NCBI RefSeq assembly: GCF_022836845.1
Contig: NZ_JAJNNZ010000015.1
Coordinates: 1-64,000, forward strand
Reading direction: 5' to 3'
DNA: 64,000 bases
DNA from: Vibrio gelatinilyticus
GTDB lineage: Bacteria > Pseudomonadota > Gammaproteobacteria > Enterobacterales > Vibrionaceae
The position numbers and the translations under genes are program-made. Below, one piece after another: positions 16,629 to 25,819 of the stretch. The notes below the pieces were generated by a model. The model saw only the letters and a program-made list of their open reading frames with translations. It was not told where the DNA came from and made no database searches. Position 1 is the first letter of the stretch. Every line of letters starts with the position of its first letter.

Positions 16629-17083
16629 TGACTCGGGGTGCGCAGCATATCGATATGCGGAATCCCATCTTCGAGATATTCTTTTGAGTTAATGACAAAG
16701 CCATGGCGTCCGTAATAGTGCTCTAAATGAGCTTGAGCGCCAATTTCGATGGTGCTTTGTGGCCATAGAGATTCAATACAAGTCAGAGCCTGAGTAAGCA
16801 GTTGATGGCCAAGTCCACCACCACGATGACTAAGCTTAGTCGCTACGCGACCAATGCTAGCGCTTGGGTATGAAATCCCTTGAGGTATTAGTCGTGCACA
16901 AGCGATGAGTTCGCTCCCCTGATAGCCCAACAGGTGATATACATCAGGCATACTATCTTTGCCGTCTAGTTCAGGATAAGGGCAATTTTGTTCAACAACG
17001 AAGACATTCACCCGCAAGCGAATTAGTTCATACAGCTCGATAGTAGAAAGTTCGGAGAATAGTTTGAGCTTCCAGGTTGTCAT
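16625..17083 (-). CDS. elaA: ElaA-family GNAT N-acetyltransferase
   Basis: The 152-residue protein resembles E. coli ElaA over its length: RLRVNVFVVEQNCPYPELDG (about residues 22-41), IGRVATKLSHRGGGLGHQLL with the acetyl-CoA loop, and the ending YLEDGIPHIDMLR. GNAT enzymes move an acetyl group from acetyl-CoA to an amine; the ElaA substrate is unknown. The TGA/ATG overlap with the EamA transporter downstream suggests a two-gene operon. Confidence 0.85.
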   Translation of the reverse strand: MTTWKLKLFSELSTIELYELIRLRVNVFVVEQNCPYPELDGKDSMPDVYHLLGYQGSELIACARLIPQGISYPSASIGRVATKLSHRGGGLGHQLLTQALTCIESLWPQSTIEIGAQAHLEHYYGRHGFVINSKEYLEDGIPHIDMLRTPSQ

Positions 17084-17154
17084 AAGGATCTCTTAGTCGA
17101 TAAAACAAAGGTGGCTAATGTATATTGATTGGTGAGCTTTTTCATTAACCTTTG

Positions 17155-17724
17155 TTAATTATCTGAATGGTCCCGTGACTTTATACGACTTAAGCTTACT
17201 TGAGTAACGCCCAAGTAGGCGGCAATATGATAGTCGTTGATTCGCTCTTTGAGTTCAGGAAAGTGCTGGCAGAAAAAGCGATAACGTTCTTCGGGCGTAT
17301 AAAGAAGCATAAAGCGTTCTTTGTATTCCTTATGCAGAAATTGCGCCTCAAGTAGCCTCATATATATAGGATGACGCTGTGTGCGCCATTCGTTCACCGT
17401 TGACATGGGTAAGCTATAGAGCGAAACCGGTGTTAAGGTTTCAAGCAAAAATGGCGATGCTGATGACTTAATTAGGGATTCAAAGCCAATAATCCAATCA
17501 TTTTCCCAGTAAAACTCTTTGCTAAATTGTTTTCCAGAATCTGTTAAATAGCAGGCGTGACACAGTCCTTCAAGTACAAAATAGAAAGCATCCGATGTCT
17601 CACCTTGCTCCACCAAAATATGGCGAGTTGGCAGCTCTAAAGGCTGAGCAACCAGCAGTATCATTTCGATTTCGTGTGTAGAGAAGCCGTATTGTGCCAG
17701 TTGCTGTATAAATTGTTGTTCCAT
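17155..17724 (-). CDS. Small Crp/Fnr-family transcriptional regulator
   Basis: The 189-residue protein has a cyclic-nucleotide-binding-type beta-roll (LPTRHILVEQGETSDAFYFV ... GLCHACYLTDSGK, residues about 29-75) and a short C-terminal helix-turn-helix remnant (DYHIAAYLGVTQVSLSRIKS, about 163-182). The canonical cAMP-pocket sequence is not evident, so the ligand is unknown. I chose the ATG at 17724 because GAAGGG lies 5 bases before it; an in-frame ATG at 17775 would fall inside the cpdB terminator. It lies directly downstream of cpdB on the same strand. Confidence 0.82.
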   Translation of the reverse strand: MEQQFIQQLAQYGFSTHEIEMILLVAQPLELPTRHILVEQGETSDAFYFVLEGLCHACYLTDSGKQFSKEFYWENDWIIGFESLIKSSASPFLLETLTPVSLYSLPMSTVNEWRTQRHPIYMRLLEAQFLHKEYKERFMLLYTPEERYRFFCQHFPELKERINDYHIAAYLGVTQVSLSRIKSRDHSDN

Positions 17725-17751
17725 CTTGCCCTTCGTTCTGATTGGAGTCAT

Positions 17752-17780
17752 AAAAAAAGCCATGACCGAAGTCATGGCTT
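17752..17780 (-). terminator. Rho-independent terminator of cpdB
   Basis: On the minus strand, AGCCATGAC, loop TTCG and GTCATGGCT are followed by seven T. The UUCG-type tetraloop makes it very stable. It separates cpdB from the Crp-like gene that follows. Confidence 0.93.
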
Positions 17781-17809
17781 AATAGTAAAGTGTCTAGAGG
17801 ACTAATTCA

Positions 17810-19777
17810 TTACTTTTGCAGATTAATTCTATACACCGCAAAACCTACGTCATCAGTCGCCACTTTTTCCATAGGGTATTGGCCTTTGTTTTTCACGAAG
17901 TCCGCTGCTTTCTCTGAAGGCGATGTTTCAAAGCGGATGTCGAGTTTGACTGATGATTTGATTGGAGCAAATGTCCAGTTATTGTCTGCGCTTGGCGTCA
18001 CTTCACCTTTTGCTTTACTAACGCTAGAGATGTAGTTGGCCACAACCGTTCGGTTTTCATCTGGTGAGTCGAAAGCCACGAAGCTGCTACCAGTACCTGG
18101 GAATTTATTGCTGTACGCACGGTAGTTGTTGGTTGCAATAACAAAGGTCTGCGTCATATCAATTGGCTTGCCTTGATAGGTAAGACCGACGATACGCTCA
18201 CTACCTTCATTTAACGGCTTACAGTTACCATCATAGCGTGCTGGCTTGGTGACATCGATTTGATAGTTAACACCATCCATAACATCGAAGTTATAAGTAC
18301 GGAATCCATCCCAATCAATAAGCGATTGAGGTTGTGTACTGGTGGTATCGATTTGTTTAAATTGACCGGCAGAACATTCTAGCCATTCTTTGACTTCTTT
18401 ACCCGTCACTTTCAGCGCAACTAGGGTATTAGGATACAGATACAAGTCTGCCGCATTACGGAATGTCAGCTGACCGGATTCAACTTCAGTAAAGTTTGCT
18501 GGATCATTTTTACGTCCACCGGCTTTAAATGGCGCCGCCGCTGAAAGAACCGGCAAACCATCAAGGTCTGGATCACCTTGGATCATGGTTTCAACGTAGT
18601 CTTTTTGTGCCAGATTAACAATTTGAACTGTCGGATCATCTTGCACTAGTGCTAGGAAGCTATACATCACATCGTTAGCTTTGCCAATAGGTTGGTTAAC
18701 GAAAGCTCGAGTTGCTTTGTGATCGTCAGCAAGCGCTTTTACTATGCCTTCGTCAGCTTTGGCCAAAGACTTTTTGTTGTTCGCATCATAAATAGGGCGA
18801 GCTTGGGTTTTAGTATGACTCTCGGCAACTTTCCAACCACTGCCGTCTTTCTTAAGCACTAAATCCATGATACCCACATGGCTACCCCAACGGCCAGGCA
18901 TTACAGCGGCAACGCCGTTGATCGTGCCTTTTTCGTTGTCAACACCTTGGATATTATCAAATCCTTTACCAGGGAAGACCGAATGAGAGTGACCAAACGC
19001 GATCGCATCAATGCCATCAACTTCAGATAGGTAGTACGTCGAGTTTTCTGCGCCAGCTTTATGCGGATCGCTCGATACGCCTGAGTGTGGAATTGCTACG
19101 ATGACGTCAGCACCCTCTTGCTTCATTTGAGGAACAAGCTTCTCGGCGGTTTCTTTAATGTCTTTGGCGTAAACTTTGCCTTCAAGATTTTTCTTGTCCC
19201 AAACCATGATTTGCGGTGGTACAAAACCGATATAGCCAACTTTTACTTCATGAGCGTTGCCGTCAGTATCTTTGAAGGTGTGGCTCTTGATGATGTATGG
19301 CTTGAAGTAATGCTCATTAGTTTCTTGATCAAACACGTTAGCACTAACATAAGGGAACGCAGCGCCCTCTAAGGTTTTAGCAAGAAAATCAAGGCCATAA
19401 TTGAACTCGTGGTTGCCGATATTACCCACTTCATAGTCAAGCTGATTCATCGCCTTGTAGACCGGGTGGATTTCACCAGTCTTAATACCTTTCGAGGCCA
19501 TGTAGTCACCCATAGGACTACCTTGAATAAGGTCACCATTATCAACAAGAACGCTATTGGTTACTTCGGATTTCGCTTCTTTGACCAGTGTGGCAGTACG
19601 GGCTAAACCAATTTTCTGAGAAGGCTTATCTTTGTAGTAGTCGTAGTCCATCACATTGGTATGGATGTCGGTGGTTTCGATAATGCGCAATTTGATCTCG
19701 TCAGCCATTACTGGGCCAGCGATGGCGAGCAGTCCGCCTAGGACGGCAAGTGAGAGAGGTTTTACTGCCACTTTCAT
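17810..19777 (-). CDS. cpdB: Periplasmic 2',3'-cyclic-nucleotide 2'-phosphodiesterase / 3'-nucleotidase
   Basis: The 655-residue protein begins with a signal peptide ending ...GPVMA|DEIKL near residue 25. A calcineurin-like metallophosphatase domain follows, with TTDIHTN (about residue 35), GNHEFNYG (about 117), IPHSGVSSD and FGHSHS as metal ligands. The C-terminal 5'-nucleotidase domain holds substrate-binding stretches such as ATNNYRAY. It turns 2',3'-cyclic nucleotides and 3'-nucleotides into nucleosides and phosphate for salvage. The AAGGAAT site precedes the ATG. It is divergent from the cys operon, as a single-gene transcript. Confidence 0.95.
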   Translation of the reverse strand: MKVAVKPLSLAVLGGLLAIAGPVMADEIKLRIIETTDIHTNVMDYDYYKDKPSQKIGLARTATLVKEAKSEVTNSVLVDNGDLIQGSPMGDYMASKGIKTGEIHPVYKAMNQLDYEVGNIGNHEFNYGLDFLAKTLEGAAFPYVSANVFDQETNEHYFKPYIIKSHTFKDTDGNAHEVKVGYIGFVPPQIMVWDKKNLEGKVYAKDIKETAEKLVPQMKQEGADVIVAIPHSGVSSDPHKAGAENSTYYLSEVDGIDAIAFGHSHSVFPGKGFDNIQGVDNEKGTINGVAAVMPGRWGSHVGIMDLVLKKDGSGWKVAESHTKTQARPIYDANNKKSLAKADEGIVKALADDHKATRAFVNQPIGKANDVMYSFLALVQDDPTVQIVNLAQKDYVETMIQGDPDLDGLPVLSAAAPFKAGGRKNDPANFTEVESGQLTFRNAADLYLYPNTLVALKVTGKEVKEWLECSAGQFKQIDTTSTQPQSLIDWDGFRTYNFDVMDGVNYQIDVTKPARYDGNCKPLNEGSERIVGLTYQGKPIDMTQTFVIATNNYRAYSNKFPGTGSSFVAFDSPDENRTVVANYISSVSKAKGEVTPSADNNWTFAPIKSSVKLDIRFETSPSEKAADFVKNKGQYPMEKVATDDVGFAVYRINLQK

Positions 19778-20073
19778 ATTAGATTCCTTTTTAATCGATG
19801 TGTTCGAAAAACGTGGCTAATGTATCAAATTACTATGTAACAAAGGCCGTTAGGTCGCTCAATATGTGATCTTTGTTGGGTTTATAAGTTGATAACATTA
19901 ACGAGATCGAATCTTCAACAAATAGCGTATCGCTGATTGGCCAGTTTGCCATCGATACACCCGTAAAAATGTTTCTATATTAGTTTTTGGTATAAAAAAT
20001 GAAATTTTAGAATTTCCGGTAATATGTAGTAGTGGTCATAATGCCATCAATGGATTAGCGACGGATTGCCAAT
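19778..20073. promoter_or_regulatory. Divergent regulatory region between cpdB and the cobA-cys operon
   Basis: This 296-base AT-rich gap must hold the promoters of cpdB (leftward) and the cys operon (rightward). I saw no convincing sigma-70 pair for cobA, which is usual for promoters that depend on the activator CysB. A TGTGATCT half-site near 19866 recalls a CRP half-site but its partner is poor. Control by CysB is expected from the operon content, not seen. Confidence 0.4.
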
Positions 20074-20931
20074 ATGACTTCAACGATAAGCACACAACTC
20101 GGACAAGCAACCAAACCAAGGTTGGTGTCAAGCCAGTCAAGGCCAGTGCTACCATCTAGCCGGTTGCAAACGGGTGAAGTTGCGCTGATAGGCGCGGGGC
20201 CTGGAGATGCCGAGCTGCTTACCTTAAAGGCGCTTAACTTCCTGCAGCAAGCTGATGTCGTACTGTATGACTACTTAGTCTCTCAAGAAATATTATCGCT
20301 GGTTTCTGACGATGCCATTTTGGTGTGTGTCGGCAAACGTGCCGGACATCACAGTGTCCCACAGGAAAAAACCAATCAATTATTGGTAGAGTTTGCCGAA
20401 AATGGTCATCGCGTTGTGCGGATCAAAGGCGGCGATCCTTTTGTCTTTGGCCGAGGTGGCGAAGAACTACAAGTACTGGCTGAGGCAGGAATTCAATTTC
20501 AAGTTGTTCCTGGAATTACCGCTGCCGCTGGGGCAACCGCGTATGCCGGTATTCCTCTTACCCATCGTGATTATGCGCAATCAGCGCTATTTGTGACGGG
20601 GCATTTGAAACCCGAGAGTGATGATATGGATTGGTCAACGTTGTCGAGAACCAACCAAACTCTGGTGATTTACATGGGGCTGATGAAGAGCGAGTACATA
20701 CAACATCAACTTTTGCAGCACGGCCGAGGAGCACAGACTCCGGTCGCCATCATTGAAAATGGCACTCAGTCATCTCAAAAAGTCTCTATCGGAACACTCA
20801 ATGGCTTATCAAAAATGGCCGAGCACGCTGCATCTCCGGCTCTTATTGTCGTAGGTGAAGTGGTGAAATTATCACAACAGCTGAGCTGGTTTAATAAAGA
20901 GCCAGCTCCGTTAGCAGTCAATATTGCCTAA
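20074..20931 (+). CDS. cobA: Uroporphyrinogen-III C-methyltransferase (SUMT)
   Basis: The 285-residue protein has the tetrapyrrole methylase fold: the glycine loop ALIGAGPGDAELLT (residues about 37-50), RIKGGDPFVFGRGGEE (about 117-132) and VPGITAAAGATAYAGIPLTH. It methylates uroporphyrinogen III at C2 and C7 to give precorrin-2, the route to siroheme needed by sulfite reductase. It matches only the C-terminal part of E. coli CysG; no dehydrogenase/chelatase domain is present. The first 33 residues are a Ser/Thr/Gln-rich extension. It heads the sulfate-activation operon. Confidence 0.9.
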   Translation: MTSTISTQLGQATKPRLVSSQSRPVLPSSRLQTGEVALIGAGPGDAELLTLKALNFLQQADVVLYDYLVSQEILSLVSDDAILVCVGKRAGHHSVPQEKTNQLLVEFAENGHRVVRIKGGDPFVFGRGGEELQVLAEAGIQFQVVPGITAAAGATAYAGIPLTHRDYAQSALFVTGHLKPESDDMDWSTLSRTNQTLVIYMGLMKSEYIQHQLLQHGRGAQTPVAIIENGTQSSQKVSIGTLNGLSKMAEHAASPALIVVGEVVKLSQQLSWFNKEPAPLAVNIA

Positions 20932-21000
20932 TGAATCATTGGCTTCTTATCACGCGCAGCCAATAGCTGTGTGGGTACAAGTAAAAAGGAAGTACAACAA

Positions 21001-21909
21001 ATGGACCAAGAAAGACTCACTCACTTACAGCAATTAGAAGCTGAAAGTATTCATATTATTCGCGAAGTCGCGGCGGAGTTCGATAATCCGGTAATGATGT
21101 ATTCGATCGGTAAGGACTCATCGGTGATGCTGCACTTAGCGCGTAAGGCGTTCTACCCAGGAAAAATACCTTTTCCATTACTGCACGTGGATACCGACTG
21201 GAAATTCAAAGAAATGATTGAATTTCGCGATCGCACTGCGAAGAACTATGGCTTTGAGCTGCTGGTACACAAAAACCCGGAAGGGTTAGAGATGAATATT
21301 AGCCCATTCGTGCACGGCTCATCTAAACACACTGACATCATGAAAACGCAAGGCTTGAAGCAAGCATTAAATAAGTATGGCTTTGATGCCGCTTTTGGGG
21401 GCGCAAGGCGTGATGAAGAGAAATCGCGTGCCAAGGAGCGAGTGTATTCATTCCGCGATAAAAATCATACATGGGATCCGAAAAATCAGCGTCCTGAATT
21501 GTGGAAGACTTACAACGGTCAGGTGAACAAGGGTGAGAGTATTCGTGTATTCCCTTTATCTAACTGGACCGAGTTGGACATCTGGCAATACATCTATTTA
21601 GAGAGCATCGACATTGTACCGCTGTATCTTGCTGACAAACGCCCAGTCGTTGAAAGAGATGGCATGTTAATTATGGTCGATGATGAGCGTATGGAGATTG
21701 GTCCCGATGAGCAGGTGGTCGAGAAAAACGTGCGCTTTAGAACGCTGGGTTGTTATCCGTTAACGGGTGCTATTGAGTCAGAGGCCACGACACTCACGGA
21801 GATTATTGAAGAGATGTTGGTTGCGACATCAAGTGAGCGCCAGGGGAGAGCCATCGACCATGATCAATCAGGTTCGATGGAGTTGAAAAAGCGTCAGGGA
21901 TATTTCTAA
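21001..21909 (+). CDS. cysD: Sulfate adenylyltransferase subunit 2
   Basis: The 302-residue protein has the PP-loop variant YSIGKDSSVMLHLA (about residues 34-47) of the ATP-sulfurylase small subunit. It makes adenosine 5'-phosphosulfate (APS) from sulfate and ATP, driven by GTP hydrolysis in CysN. The ATG at 21001 follows AAGGAAG by 8 bases; an in-frame GTG at 20971 would add ten atypical residues. Co-transcribed with cysN 18 bases downstream. Confidence 0.97.
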   Translation: MDQERLTHLQQLEAESIHIIREVAAEFDNPVMMYSIGKDSSVMLHLARKAFYPGKIPFPLLHVDTDWKFKEMIEFRDRTAKNYGFELLVHKNPEGLEMNISPFVHGSSKHTDIMKTQGLKQALNKYGFDAAFGGARRDEEKSRAKERVYSFRDKNHTWDPKNQRPELWKTYNGQVNKGESIRVFPLSNWTELDIWQYIYLESIDIVPLYLADKRPVVERDGMLIMVDDERMEIGPDEQVVEKNVRFRTLGCYPLTGAIESEATTLTEIIEEMLVATSSERQGRAIDHDQSGSMELKKRQGYF

Positions 21910-21927
21910 GGATCGAAGGGAAGCATT

Positions 21928-23340
21928 ATGAATAGCGCAGTAGAAGCACAATTGGCCGAATTAGGTATTGAAGGATACCTTACACGGCATCAGCACAAAT
22001 CATTACTTCGATTCCTGACATGTGGTTCGGTCGATGATGGTAAAAGTACGTTAATTGGACGCTTGCTCCATGATTCTAAGCAAATTTATGAAGATCAGCT
22101 AGCGGCAGTTCACTCAGACAGCCAGCGCGTCGGTACTACCGGAGATAAGCCAGATCTGGCATTGCTAGTGGATGGCCTACAAGCTGAACGTGAGCAGGGC
22201 ATTACCATCGATGTCGCCTATCGTTACTTCTCTACGGAGAAGCGAAAGTTCATCATCGCCGACACTCCAGGCCACGAGCAATACACTCGAAATATGGCGA
22301 CAGGGGCATCAACATGTGATTTGGCAGTGATCTTGATCGATGCACGTAAAGGGGTACTGGATCAAACTCGTCGACACTCATTTATTTCAAGTCTGCTAGG
22401 GCTGAAACAGTTTGTGGTCGCTGTTAACAAAATGGATTTGGTTGAGTACTCAAAAGCACGCTTTGAAGAGATCCGCGATCAGTACTTAGCGTTTGCTGAG
22501 AACTTGGGCAAAGACATTGATATTCAAATTATCCCAATTTCAGCTCTCGAAGGTGACAATGTGGTCGAGGCGAGCGACAAGTTGTCTTGGCACCAAGGAC
22601 CGTCATTGTTAGAAATTTTAGAGACGGTGGATATTGATAAAAAAGCCGTACAAAGTGAATTTCGTTTCCCGATCCAATACGTCAACCGTCCGCATCTCGA
22701 CTTTAGAGGTTTTGCGGGAACAATTGCGGCTGGTGGCATTACTGTCGGAGATAAAGTCAAAGTTTTACCGTCAGGTAAAGAGTCAACGGTAAGCCGAATC
22801 GTCACTTTTGATGGCGATTTACCAAGTGCCAGAGCTGGTCAAGCCGTGACGCTTACTCTTGAAGATGAAATAGACATTAGCCGCGGTGACTTGTTGGTCA
22901 AACAGAGAGCGTTGTTAGAGTCTTCTAACCGATTTTCTGCGGATGTGGTGTGGATGACAGAGCAAGCTCTAGAGCCGGGTCGTCAATATGACATTAAAGT
23001 CGCTGGGAAGAAAACAGCGGGTCAGGTGGATAATATTCTACATCAGTATGACATCAATTCGTTGGAGACGTTTTATAGCGATAAACTGCCTCTCAATGGT
23101 ATTGGGCTATGTGAGTGGTCACTTACCGAATCCGTAGCTTTGGATCTCTATGACGAAGTACAAGATACCGGTGGATTTATCATCGTAGATCGCTTGAGCA
23201 ACGTCACAGTCGGTGCCGGCCTAATTCGCCGCGTGTTACAGGAAGAAGCGCTCTCGCCATCTGAGCGACTAGGTTCATTTGAGTCAGAGCTCAAAGCGCT
23301 TATTTTGAAACACTTCCCAGAATGGGATGCGCGAATTTAG
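21928..23340 (+). CDS. cysN: Sulfate adenylyltransferase subunit 1 (GTPase)
   Basis: The 470-residue protein is an EF-Tu-like GTPase: P-loop GSVDDGKST (residues 33-41), DTPGHEQYT for the G3 region, and NKMD for G4 (about 170), followed by beta-barrel domains. It powers APS synthesis by CysD. It has no fused CysC domain; the APS kinase is a separate gene (25157). Confidence 0.97.
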   Translation: MNSAVEAQLAELGIEGYLTRHQHKSLLRFLTCGSVDDGKSTLIGRLLHDSKQIYEDQLAAVHSDSQRVGTTGDKPDLALLVDGLQAEREQGITIDVAYRYFSTEKRKFIIADTPGHEQYTRNMATGASTCDLAVILIDARKGVLDQTRRHSFISSLLGLKQFVVAVNKMDLVEYSKARFEEIRDQYLAFAENLGKDIDIQIIPISALEGDNVVEASDKLSWHQGPSLLEILETVDIDKKAVQSEFRFPIQYVNRPHLDFRGFAGTIAAGGITVGDKVKVLPSGKESTVSRIVTFDGDLPSARAGQAVTLTLEDEIDISRGDLLVKQRALLESSNRFSADVVWMTEQALEPGRQYDIKVAGKKTAGQVDNILHQYDINSLETFYSDKLPLNGIGLCEWSLTESVALDLYDEVQDTGGFIIVDRLSNVTVGAGLIRRVLQEEALSPSERLGSFESELKALILKHFPEWDARI

Positions 23341-23392
23341 TGTATCGCATGACGATAGATAGCTCCGGTATTGACTTGCGAGGATAAGATAG

Positions 23393-25117
23393 ATGTGGGA
23401 ACAAGGAGTGGTATTAGCATTGCTGATGGCGATTGTCAGCTGTCTTATTGCCACGAAGCTTAAGCCTAGCCTTATCTTCGCAAGTGCGGCTTTTATCGCG
23501 TTTCTTACGGGAATGATAGAGCTTAGCGCGGTCGCCACTAATTTCACTAACTCATCGCTACTTACCCTGGTGTTGCTCATTTTGGCATCGACGGCTTTAG
23601 AGAAAACCCGGCTAATTAGTTGGGTAAGCCGCAGCATTGCTTCTGGGCGACTTGGAACGGTGGTAGCAAAGTTAGGAATTTCGACTGCGTTGCTGTCATC
23701 GTTTACCAACAACACAGCGGTAGTCGTGTCGCTGATTGGGGCAATAAAGCGCAATCAACGACATGCACCATCTCGCCTGTTGATTCCCCTCTCATACGCA
23801 GCCATTTTAGGGGGAACATTGACCCTAATTGGTACGTCAACCAACCTGATTATTAATAGCTTTGTTGAAGATGTAGGCTTACCGAGTCTCGACTTCTTTG
23901 CACCAACGATGATTGGTCTGACGGTGCTTGTTGGCGGGGTCCTGGTATTAATACCTTTGAGTTATTTTTTGCCAAGCCACGATGAATTTGGCCAAGATGA
24001 TTTACCCTATTTTTTGGAAGCACGTGTAGAGTCAGGTTCACCTTTAGTTGGGAAAAGCATCACCGAGAATAATCTGCGGGCTTTAAGAAAACTGTTTCTT
24101 GCAGAGGTCGTTCGAGACGATGAGGTGATTGCTTCGGTGGGCCCCGATTTTGTATTGCAAGCTCGTGATCGATTGCTGTTTTGCGGAGACGTAGAAAGCG
24201 TCACAACATTGCAAGAAATTCAAGGATTGACCTTTTTCGGGCAGCATCATTTAAATGGTCAGAACTTACTAGAAGTCGTGGTCAGTTCATCGGCAAAATT
24301 CTGCAATAATACCCTGAAATCGAGTCGCTTTCGTGATCGTTTTGATGCAGTGGTTGTCGCGATCAGGCGAGGTCACGAACGATTAGAGGGAGGTCTGGGT
24401 AATATTGTATTGCAAGCGGGTGATACCCTTGTTCTTGCACCTGGCAAAAGGTTTGAGGCTGAACGTCGTCAGCACCGAAAAGAATTTGTTTGGGTGAATG
24501 ACTTAGAATCAAGCACCAAATTAGACAGTACTAAGTCTGGTTATGTCCTGCTTGGCTTTATCACGGTGATTGCGTTAGCACTTACTCACACCTTACCGAT
24601 TATTAAAGGGTTGGCAGTGTACGTGCTCGCTATGCTGTTGCTAGGCGTTGTCAATATCGGTGAATTACGCCGCCGCTTTCCAATGGATATTGTCGTGATA
24701 GTTGGCTCGGCGCTATCGATAGCTCAACTGATGATCTCATCAGGCCTGTCTGTTCGTATGGGCGAGATGTTTCTCGAAGGTTTTAACGGTTGGGGAGTGT
24801 TTGGTGCGTTAGTGGCCACTTACTTAATGACCTTGTTACTTACCGAATTGGTGACTAACAATGCCGCTGCCGCATTGTCTTTTCCAATCGGCTATAGCAT
24901 GGCGGTTGGCTATGGGGTTGATCCTATGCCCTTTATCATGGCGGTGCTTTTTGGGGCGAGCGCCAGCTTCATCTCACCTTACGGCTATCAAACCAACTTG
25001 CTGGTCTACAGTGTGGGTAACTATCGCTTGAAGGACTATCTGAAAATAGGAATACCAATCTCTATCGTATATTCAACTTTGGTGTTGACGTTGATCCCCC
25101 ATTTTTTTCCATTTTGA
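23393..25117 (+). CDS. SLC13-family permease with two RCK-C domains
   Basis: The 574-residue membrane protein has an SLC13/citrate-transporter-like N-terminal half, a soluble middle with two RCK-C (TrkA-C) domains (about residues 205-365, including ARVESGSPLVGKSITENNLR), and a second membrane half. The motif SLLGAIKRNQ is preceded by SSFTNNTAVV, and TELVTNNAAAA lies near residue 485; both are SLC13-type substrate loops. Its place between cysN and cysC suggests it carries sulfate or another sulfur oxyanion, but that is inferred. The start is the ATG at 23393. Confidence 0.88.
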   Translation: MWEQGVVLALLMAIVSCLIATKLKPSLIFASAAFIAFLTGMIELSAVATNFTNSSLLTLVLLILASTALEKTRLISWVSRSIASGRLGTVVAKLGISTALLSSFTNNTAVVVSLIGAIKRNQRHAPSRLLIPLSYAAILGGTLTLIGTSTNLIINSFVEDVGLPSLDFFAPTMIGLTVLVGGVLVLIPLSYFLPSHDEFGQDDLPYFLEARVESGSPLVGKSITENNLRALRKLFLAEVVRDDEVIASVGPDFVLQARDRLLFCGDVESVTTLQEIQGLTFFGQHHLNGQNLLEVVVSSSAKFCNNTLKSSRFRDRFDAVVVAIRRGHERLEGGLGNIVLQAGDTLVLAPGKRFEAERRQHRKEFVWVNDLESSTKLDSTKSGYVLLGFITVIALALTHTLPIIKGLAVYVLAMLLLGVVNIGELRRRFPMDIVVIVGSALSIAQLMISSGLSVRMGEMFLEGFNGWGVFGALVATYLMTLLLTELVTNNAAAALSFPIGYSMAVGYGVDPMPFIMAVLFGASASFISPYGYQTNLLVYSVGNYRLKDYLKIGIPISIVYSTLVLTLIPHFFPF

Positions 25118-25156
25118 TGATGACAAATGGGCTGGTAATTAAATAAAGGAATGAGC

Positions 25157-25774
25157 ATGACAACCGATTTATTGTCAAAAGATGAAAATGTAATTTGGCA
25201 TCAGCACAGTGTGGATAAGCAAACTCGTGCCAAAGCGAAGCAGCAAAAACCCGCCGTATTATGGTTTACAGGCCTATCTGGGGCTGGAAAATCTACTGTT
25301 GCTGGAGCTTTAGAGCACGCGCTTACGCAGATGGGGCATCATACCTATTTATTGGATGGTGATAATGTCCGTCATGGCCTGTGTCGCGATCTTGGCTTTT
25401 CTCAACAAGATCGTCGTGAAAACATTCGCCGAGTCGGTGAACTGGCAAAGCTAATGGCCGATGCCGGATTGATTGTGCTTTCGGCTTTTATTTCACCGCA
25501 TAGAGAAGAGCGGCAACTTGTTAGGAGCTTGCTTCCAGAGGATGAGTTTTTGGAGGTGTTTGTCGATGCGAGCTTAGCGGTGTGTGAATCACGCGATCCT
25601 AAAGGACTCTACAAGAAAGCTCGTGCTGGCGAGATCAGTAATTTCACCGGTATCGATTCAGAATATGAAGCGCCGTTGTCGGCCGAAATTACACTTGCTA
25701 CCGGAGTAGACAGTGTTGAACAGTTGGTACAACAATGCCTAACGGAGCTACGTTTAAGGCAGATTATCGCATAA
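25157..25774 (+). CDS. cysC: Adenylyl-sulfate kinase
   Basis: The 205-residue protein has the P-loop GLSGAGKST (residues 39-47), DGDNVRHGLCRDLGFS and the APS-binding ENIRRVGELAKL. It phosphorylates APS to PAPS, the substrate of PAPS reductase. I chose the ATG at 25157, 6 bases after AAAGGA; the ATG at 25151 abuts that site. Last gene of the cys operon. Confidence 0.96.
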   Translation: MTTDLLSKDENVIWHQHSVDKQTRAKAKQQKPAVLWFTGLSGAGKSTVAGALEHALTQMGHHTYLLDGDNVRHGLCRDLGFSQQDRRENIRRVGELAKLMADAGLIVLSAFISPHREERQLVRSLLPEDEFLEVFVDASLAVCESRDPKGLYKKARAGEISNFTGIDSEYEAPLSAEITLATGVDSVEQLVQQCLTELRLRQIIA

Positions 25775-25782
25775 TCTCTGGA

Positions 25783-25805
25783 GCACCAAGTGTCATGCTT
25801 GGTGC
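25783..25805 (+). terminator. Hairpin after cysC, weak terminator
   Basis: GCACCAAG and CTTGGTGC form an 8-base stem with a 7-base loop right after cysC. No T-tract follows on either strand, so it may work with Rho or only stabilise the transcript end. It lies between convergent genes. Confidence 0.4.
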
Positions 25806-25819
25806 CTGCAATTATCGCG

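Noticed and set aside
17725..17775. Longer N-terminus (MTSVMAFFM...) for the Crp-like regulator
   Set aside because: The extra codons lie in the cpdB terminator stem, and the ATG at 17724 has a good ribosome-binding site.
19860..19885. Possible CRP site between cpdB and cobA
   Set aside because: Only one half-site (TGTGA) is good; the other half does not match TCACA.
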